DNA of 64,000 bases from Noviherbaspirillum galbum (GTDB lineage: Bacteria > Pseudomonadota > Gammaproteobacteria > Burkholderiales > Burkholderiaceae_D). Under the pieces are notes generated by a model, which was not told the DNA's origin, made no database searches, and saw only the letters and a list, made by a program, of their open reading frames with translations. The position numbers were made by a program, and so were the translations under genes. The stretch lies in NCBI RefSeq assembly GCF_010974945.1, contig NZ_JAAIVB010000044.1, positions 18,794-82,793 on the forward strand. Reading direction: 5' to 3'. The first letter of the stretch is position 1; each line of letters begins with the position of its first letter. Shown here piece after piece: positions 59,363 to 64,000 of the stretch.

Positions 59363-60144
59363 GCACGGACACGATGCAGCTGTCGGCATTGACGCTCGCG
59401 GTGCGCAGCAGGGCGCTGGTGAACGACATTTCCCTGACGATGCGGCCCGGGGAATGCTGGTGCCTGATCGGGCGCAACGGCGCAGGCAAGAGTACCCTGC
59501 TGCGCACCATGGCCGGGCTGCGCGAGCCCGAGCGCGGGGAAATCCGCCTCCTCGGCCGGCCGCTGCGGCAATGGCCCTTGCTGGAACTGGCGCGCCAGCG
59601 CGCCTTTCTTGCGCAGGGCAGGAACGACCCTTTCAGCTACCGCGCCATCGATACCGTGCTCGCGGCGCGCCATCCCTACCAGGACACACGCTACTGGGAC
59701 GACGACGCGGATGTCGCGCTCGCGATGTCCGCCCTGCGCGAACTTGACGTCGCCCATCTTGCCGGCCAGGACGTGCGTACCCTCTCCGGCGGCGAACGCC
59801 AGCGCGTGGCGATGGCTGCCGTGCTGGCCCAGGACACGCCCCTGCTTCTGCTCGACGAGCCGACCGGCGCGCTCGACCTCGCCCACCAGGTGGCGGTTAC
59901 CCGCCTGATCGGCCGCCTCTGCCATGAGCAGGGCAAGACCGTCGCGCTCGTCAGCCATGACCTGAACCTGTCGCATGCCGTGGCCACCCATGCGGTGCTG
60001 CTCATGGGCGACGGCGGCTGGCGGGCCGGTGCGGTCGAGGACATCATGCAGGCCGGGCTGCTGGGCGAATGCCTCGGGTATCCCATCGACATCGTGCGCC
60101 ACCACGGTCGCACCGTCTTCATTCCCTCCGGAGAACCACGATGA
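59359..60144 (+). CDS. btuD: Cobalamin ABC transporter ATPase BtuD
   Basis: 261 residues. Walker A GRNGAGKST, signature LSGGERQRVAMA, Walker B LLLLDEPTGALD, H-loop LVSHD. A long frame extends upstream through btuC, but the coupled ATG at 59359 is the start. Its stop overlaps the ATG of the cobO stub (ATGA at 60141-60144). Confidence 0.93.
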   Translation: MSTDTMQLSALTLAVRSRALVNDISLTMRPGECWCLIGRNGAGKSTLLRTMAGLREPERGEIRLLGRPLRQWPLLELARQRAFLAQGRNDPFSYRAIDTVLAARHPYQDTRYWDDDADVALAMSALRELDVAHLAGQDVRTLSGGERQRVAMAAVLAQDTPLLLLDEPTGALDLAHQVAVTRLIGRLCHEQGKTVALVSHDLNLSHAVATHAVLLMGDGGWRAGAVEDIMQAGLLGECLGYPIDIVRHHGRTVFIPSGEPR

Positions 60145-60215
60145 GCGACCTGAACGAACGTCATTGCGCCTCCATGCAGCGCAAGAAAGACCCCGCCGAG
60201 GCCGGCAAGGAGTGA
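60141..60215 (+). pseudogene. cobO: cobO N-terminal stub (internal deletion)
   Basis: A 24-codon frame, MSDLNERHCASMQRKK followed by DPAEAGKE and stop. The first part closely matches the N-terminus of CobO (corrinoid adenosyltransferase; typical start MSDxxERHxxxMxRKK). The whole P-loop ATPase body of about 180 residues is missing. GGAG at 60130-60133 and the ATGA overlap with btuD remain, and the last codons carry the AAGGAG ribosome site of cbiA. This looks like a clean internal deletion rather than gradual decay. The stub is too short for activity. An assembly error joining distant cob positions is the alternative. Confidence 0.7.
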
Positions 60216-60217
60216 CG

Positions 60218-61516
60218 ATGGCAAAAATCATGCTGGTGTCCGCGATTGCTTCCGGACAAGGAAAGACCACGCTGACGGCGGCGCTGGCGCGTAGGCTGCG
60301 GCGCGAGGGCAAGCGGGTCCGGGTGTTCAAGACCGGGCCGGACTTCCTCGATCCGATGCTGCTGGAGCGGGCGTCCGGCGCGCCGGTGTACCAGCTCGAC
60401 CTGTGGATGGTGGGCGAAGCGGTATGCCGGCGCATGATCGCCGACGCCGCGCGCGACGCCGACGTGGTGCTGATCGAGGGCGTGATGGGGCTGTACGACG
60501 GCCAGCCCTCTTCGGCGGATCTCGCCAATGCCTTCGGCATCCCGGTGCTGCTGGCGCTCGATGCCTCGGCCATGGCCCAGACCGCCGGCGCACTGGTGCT
60601 CGGCCTGCGCGACTACGGCCCCGTCCGTCTCGCCGGCGTCATCGCCAACCGGGTCGGCGGCGAAGGGCATGCGCGCATGGTCGCCGATGCCTTGCGCGGC
60701 GTGCAGCTGCTCGGCCACCTGCCGCGCCAGGAACGCTCCCTGCCCGAGCGGCACCTCGGCATCCACCAGGCGGACGAAGTGGCCGGGCTCGACGGCTTGC
60801 TGGACGGCCTGGCCGATGCGCTGCACCTCTCGCAGGACGCGCTGGACGGCATCACGGAGATCATGCTCGACGCGACCGCCGCCCCGCCGAGCGAGCCGAT
60901 GCCGCATGCGCCGCTGCGGGGCAAGACCATCGCCATCGCGCGCGATGCCGCGTTTGCCTTCCTCTACCGCGCCAACCTCGATTGCCTGGAAGCCATGGGC
61001 GCCAGCCTGGCATATTTTTCGCCGCTGCGCGACGAGCCCGTGCCGGCGCAGGCCGACGCGGTGTATCTCCCCGGCGGCTATCCCGAACTGCATGCGCGGA
61101 CCTTGTCGCACAACAGGCGCTGGCAGACCACGCTGCGCGTCGCGCACGCGGCGGGTCTGCCGGTCTATGCCGAGTGCGGCGGCATGATGGCCGTCGCGGA
61201 CACCCTCACCGACACGGAAGGCCGGGAATGGCCGATGGCCGGCCTGCTGCCCGGCAAGGCGATCATGCAGCAACGGCTTGCGGCGCTCGGCCTGCAGGCC
61301 TGGGGCACCGGCGCCGGCGAACTGCGCGGCCACACCTTCCATTACTCGCGCTTCGACACGCCCGCCGCGCCGCATGCCCACGCCCGCAGGCATCCCGCCG
61401 GTACCGAGGGTGAGGCGGTCTACCGCGCCGGCTCGCTCACGGCCTCGTATTTCCATGCCTGGTTCCCGTCCTGTCCCGAGGCCGTGGCGCGCCTGTTCAC
61501 CGGCGGAGAAGCTTGA
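60218..61516 (+). CDS. cbiA: Cobyrinate a,c-diamide synthase
   Basis: 432 residues (CobB/CbiA). The N-terminal dethiobiotin synthetase-like ATPase has ISGxGKT-type SAIASGQGKTTLTAALAR and VFKTGPDFLDPMLL; the C-terminal glutaminase has AECGGMMAV with its Cys. It amidates cobyrinic acid at a and c positions with glutamine and ATP, an early step of corrin ring decoration. AAGGAG at 60207-60212 precedes the ATG. Homologues also act on other corrinoids (hydrogenobyrinate). Confidence 0.93.
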   Translation: MAKIMLVSAIASGQGKTTLTAALARRLRREGKRVRVFKTGPDFLDPMLLERASGAPVYQLDLWMVGEAVCRRMIADAARDADVVLIEGVMGLYDGQPSSADLANAFGIPVLLALDASAMAQTAGALVLGLRDYGPVRLAGVIANRVGGEGHARMVADALRGVQLLGHLPRQERSLPERHLGIHQADEVAGLDGLLDGLADALHLSQDALDGITEIMLDATAAPPSEPMPHAPLRGKTIAIARDAAFAFLYRANLDCLEAMGASLAYFSPLRDEPVPAQADAVYLPGGYPELHARTLSHNRRWQTTLRVAHAAGLPVYAECGGMMAVADTLTDTEGREWPMAGLLPGKAIMQQRLAALGLQAWGTGAGELRGHTFHYSRFDTPAAPHAHARRHPAGTEGEAVYRAGSLTASYFHAWFPSCPEAVARLFTGGEA

Positions 61517-61518
61517 CC

Positions 61519-61590
61519 ATGCAGTACCGCGTGATCGGCGGCGCGCGTTCCGGCAAGAGACGCGCAGACAGGCAGGGAGACAAGCCATGA
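61519..61590 (+). pseudogene. cobU: cobU N-terminal stub (internal deletion)
   Basis: A 23-codon frame beginning MQYRVIGGARSGKR and ending [17 protein letters not shown] is the P-loop of CobU/CobP (adenosylcobinamide kinase/guanylyltransferase), which lies at the very N-terminus of that 180-residue enzyme. Everything after the P-loop Lys is gone. It starts two bases after cbiA and its stop overlaps the btuF ATG (ATGA), with GGGAG at 61575-61579 retained for btuF. As in the cobO stub, the break follows a lysine codon (AAG) near the 5' end. Confidence 0.65.
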
Positions 61591-62396
61591 CCTACGAACG
61601 CATTGCCTGCCTCAGCACCGAGGCGGTGGAAACCCTGTATGCGCTCGGCGCGCAGGACCGCATCGCCGGCATCTCCGGCTTCACCGTGCGTCCGCCAGAA
61701 GCCCGGCGCGACAAGCCGAAGATCAGCGGCTTTTCTTCGTCGCGGATCGAGCGCATCCTCGCGGTGCGACCCGATCTCGTGATCGGCTATTCGAATCTGC
61801 AGGCCGACATCCTGCGAGACCTCGCGCAGGCCGGCGTGGAGGTGCACCTGTTCAACCAGCACGACGTCGGGGGCATCTTCCGCATGATCGCCACGCTGTC
61901 CGCGCTGGTCGACAGGAGGGATGAAGGAGAAGGGCTTTGCGCGCGGCTGCGTGCAGTGATCGACGCCACGAAGCAAGCCGCGTCAGGATGGACGCGCCGG
62001 CCGCGCATGTATTTCGAGGAATGGAACGATCCGCTGATCAGCGGCATCGGCTGGGTCTCGGAACTCATGACAATCGCCGGCGGCACCGACGTGTTCGCCG
62101 ACCTCGCCGGCCATCACGGCGCCAGGGATCGCATCATTGCCGACGGCGGCGAGGTGGTGCGCCGTGCCCCCGACATCATCGTTGCCTCGTGGTGCGGCAA
62201 GAAGTTCCAGCACGCCAGCCTGGTGTCCCGCCCGGGTTGGGACGCCATCCCCGCGGTGCGCTCGGGCAGCGTGGCGGAAATCAAGTCGCCGGACATTCTC
62301 TCGCCCGGTCCGTCGGCGATCACGCACGGCCTGCCGCAGCTGCATGCGCTGGTCGCGGCGTGGCAGGCATCGCATGCCTCCCGGGAGACGGCATGA
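61587..62396 (+). CDS. btuF: Cobalamin-binding protein, BtuF-like, without signal peptide
   Basis: 269 residues of the class III periplasmic-binding family. Features: [28 protein letters not shown], then [34 protein letters not shown] and [26 protein letters not shown] text, here split for length. It begins directly at the mature domain ([12 protein letters not shown]); no signal peptide or lipoprotein Cys is encoded, nor could one be found in the preceding frame, which is the cobU stub region. Position and motifs argue for B12 or cobinamide binding. The protein may act in the cytosol or be exported differently. Confidence 0.85.
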   Translation: MTYERIACLSTEAVETLYALGAQDRIAGISGFTVRPPEARRDKPKISGFSSSRIERILAVRPDLVIGYSNLQADILRDLAQAGVEVHLFNQHDVGGIFRMIATLSALVDRRDEGEGLCARLRAVIDATKQAASGWTRRPRMYFEEWNDPLISGIGWVSELMTIAGGTDVFADLAGHHGARDRIIADGGEVVRRAPDIIVASWCGKKFQHASLVSRPGWDAIPAVRSGSVAEIKSPDILSPGPSAITHGLPQLHALVAAWQASHASRETA

Positions 62397-63865
62397 ACTT
62401 TCCATTTTCCATGCTGATGGTGCAGGGCACGACCTCGGATGCCGGCAAGAGCACCGTGGTCGCCGCCTTGTGCCGCCTGCTGGCGCGCGAGGGCATGAAG
62501 GTCGCGCCCTTCAAGCCGCAGAACATGGCCCTCAACAGCGCGGTGACGGCGGACGGCGGCGAGATCGGCCGCGCCCAGGCGCTGCAGGCGCTGGCCGCCG
62601 GCGTGCCGCCGCATACCGACATGAACCCGGTGCTGCTCAAGCCGTCCAGCGACACCGGCGCGCAGGTCATCATCCACGGCAAGCCCCGCGCCGACATGGA
62701 GGCGCGCGACTACGACCTTTACAAGACCGTCGCCATGCATGCCGTGCTGGAATCGTTCCGGCGCTTGCAGGCGCAGTATGAAGCGGTGATCGTGGAAGGC
62801 GCCGGCAGTCCGGCCGAGATCAACCTGCGGGAACGCGACATCGCCAACATGGGCTTCGCCGAAGCGGTGGATTGCCCGGTGATCCTGGTGGCCGACATCG
62901 ACCGCGGCGGCGTGTTCGCGCACATCGTCGGCACGCTCGACTGCCTCTCAGGCAGCGAACGCCGTCGCATCGTCGGCTTCGTCATCAACCGCTTCCGCGG
63001 CGACATCAGCCTGCTGCAACCCGGGCTGGACTGGCTGGAGCAGCGCACCGGCAAACCGGTGCTGGCGGTGCTGCCCTACCTGCACGGCCTGCACCTCGAC
63101 GCGGAAGACGCGATCCAGCAGGCGCAGGGCAGGGCGGGCGCATTCCGCATCGTCGTGCCGGTGTTCCCGCGCATCAGCAACCATACCGATTTCGACGCCT
63201 TGCGCGCGCATCCGGATGTCGACCTGCGCTTCGTCGGTCCCGGGCAGCCGATCCCTCCGGCTGACCTTATCGTGCTGCCTGGCAGCAAGAACACGCGCGC
63301 CGACCTGGCGTGGCTGCGCGGGCAAGGCTGGGACGAGGCGATACGGCGGCACCTGCGCTACGGTGGAAAGCTGATCGGCATCTGCGGCGGATTCCAGATG
63401 CTCGGCGAGAGCGTCGCCGATCCGGAAGGTGTGGAGGGCGCGCCCGGCGACACGGCCGGCTTCGGCTTGCTCGACATGCGCACCGGCATGCGCCGGGAAA
63501 AGCGCCTGGCGCAGGTGGCGGGGCGATGCGCCTTCGCCGATGCGGCGGTGAGCGGGTACGAGATTCACATGGGCGTCAGCGAGGGCGCTGCGCTTGCGCG
63601 GCCGGCTTTCCTGATCGATGGCCGGGCGGAAGGCGCGATGTCGGCTGACGGGCAAGTGCTGGGAACCTATCTGCATGGGGTATTCGATGATCCCGAGGCG
63701 ATGCGGGCCTTGCTGGAATGGGCAGGGCTGCGGAAAGCGAGGACGATCGACATCGCCGCGCTCAGGGAAGCAAGCATCGACAGGATCGCCGACGCCACGC
63801 TGCCTTTGCTGGCGTCGTTATCGCGGCTTGCCGCTCCCGAGCGGTGGCAACGAGGAGGGCGCTGA
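62393..63865 (+). CDS. cobQ: Cobyric acid synthase CobQ
   Basis: 490 residues. ATPase domain [43 protein letters not shown], and glutaminase domain with [14 protein letters not shown] (nucleophile Cys) and [10 protein letters not shown]. It amidates adenosylcobyrinate a,c-diamide at four positions to cobyric acid. It normally acts after CobO; cobO is a stub here. ATGA overlap with btuF. Last gene of the operon. Confidence 0.95.
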   Translation: MNFPFSMLMVQGTTSDAGKSTVVAALCRLLAREGMKVAPFKPQNMALNSAVTADGGEIGRAQALQALAAGVPPHTDMNPVLLKPSSDTGAQVIIHGKPRADMEARDYDLYKTVAMHAVLESFRRLQAQYEAVIVEGAGSPAEINLRERDIANMGFAEAVDCPVILVADIDRGGVFAHIVGTLDCLSGSERRRIVGFVINRFRGDISLLQPGLDWLEQRTGKPVLAVLPYLHGLHLDAEDAIQQAQGRAGAFRIVVPVFPRISNHTDFDALRAHPDVDLRFVGPGQPIPPADLIVLPGSKNTRADLAWLRGQGWDEAIRRHLRYGGKLIGICGGFQMLGESVADPEGVEGAPGDTAGFGLLDMRTGMRREKRLAQVAGRCAFADAAVSGYEIHMGVSEGAALARPAFLIDGRAEGAMSADGQVLGTYLHGVFDDPEAMRALLEWAGLRKARTIDIAALREASIDRIADATLPLLASLSRLAAPERWQRGGR

Positions 63866-63873
63866 CAATGACG

Positions 63874-63899
63874 AAGGGCGGCCTGGGCCGCCCTTTTTT
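63874..63899 (+). terminator. Rho-independent terminator of the cobalamin operon
   Basis: AAGGGCGG pairs with CCGCCCTT around CCTGGG and runs into six Ts, nine bases after the cobQ stop. Confidence 0.92.
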
Positions 63900-63920
63900 C
63901 ATCCTGCCTGCGCTGCGGCA

Positions 63921-64000
63921 TCAGCCGCCGAAGTAGACGCCCTGGCCAGCCTTGGCCGACTGCACGGCTTCACGGCGCACGTCGGCGCGCGACTTGGTCG
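63921..64000 (-). CDS. C-terminus of a small protein, DUF4148-like (partial)
   Basis: The minus-strand frame is open from the right edge to TGA at 63921-63923. The visible 25 residues are TKSRADVRREAVQSAKAGQG and VYFGG. The pattern SRADVRREAVQSAKAG resembles the helical C-terminus of DUF4148 proteins, small secreted proteins of Burkholderiales with unknown function. Too short for certainty. Confidence 0.4.
   Translation of the reverse strand, partial: TKSRADVRREAVQSAKAGQGVYFGG

Overview
The window is G+C-rich, densely packed bacterial chromosome. Gene content and order point to a betaproteobacterium of the Burkholderiales, most likely Oxalobacteraceae-like (Herbaspirillum/Noviherbaspirillum type). 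The pointers are glnA-DUF4124-ntrB-ntrC, the AcnD/PrpF variant of the methylcitrate cycle, a short CysI paired with a DUF934 protein and an Fe-S APS reductase, and DUF4124, DUF1289 and DUF1345 proteins. This placement is inference from families; no rRNA or tRNA gene is present to test it.

Layout. 1-9995 holds housekeeping genes: a DUF1269-like C-terminus, yajQ, murB, ppnP, argG-argF, rsgA, a pterin carbinolamine dehydratase, an M48 protease, orn and prfC. 10126-12796 holds a hemerythrin-like protein behind a perfect FNR box with class II spacing, an orphan TAXI-type binding protein and a rhodanese. 12867-18208 is the nitrogen-control locus: NtrC sites and a sigma-54 promoter drive glnA, followed by a DUF4124 protein, ntrB and ntrC. 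18319-20502 carries a phospholipase D/cardiolipin synthase-like protein, DUF1289 and a GST. 20493-30593 is propionate catabolism: prpR divergent from prpB-prpC-acnD-prpF, then prpE, with a second sigma-54 promoter. 30622-35377 is an unusual stretch where two AT-richer orphan genes of effector-like composition flank a Cache protein and exonuclease III.

35910-42559 holds pepA, lptF-lptG, a CbiX-like chelatase, an antiporter and a DUF1345 protein. 42556-51337 is assimilatory sulfur metabolism: tauE-cysI-DUF934-cysH-cysD-cysN and cobA on the minus strand, divergent from cysB and a HAD phosphatase. cobA and cbiX can supply siroheme to CysI. 51396-51860 is a frameshifted gene relic. 51946-54611 is an isolated cheZ-cheA pair, followed by an alpha/beta hydrolase. 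55965-63865 is a cobalamin riboswitch and the operon btuB-btuC-btuD-(cobO stub)-cbiA-(cobU stub)-btuF-cobQ.

The most noteworthy items are the two internally deleted cobalamin genes (cobO and cobU reduced to N-terminal stubs of about 24 codons, with all flanking start signals intact), the FNR-type promoter in front of an undescribed hemerythrin-like protein, and the low-GC orphan proteins plus a similar decayed relic. Two families of palindromic repeats lie between genes. I saw no insertion sequence, prophage or CRISPR array.
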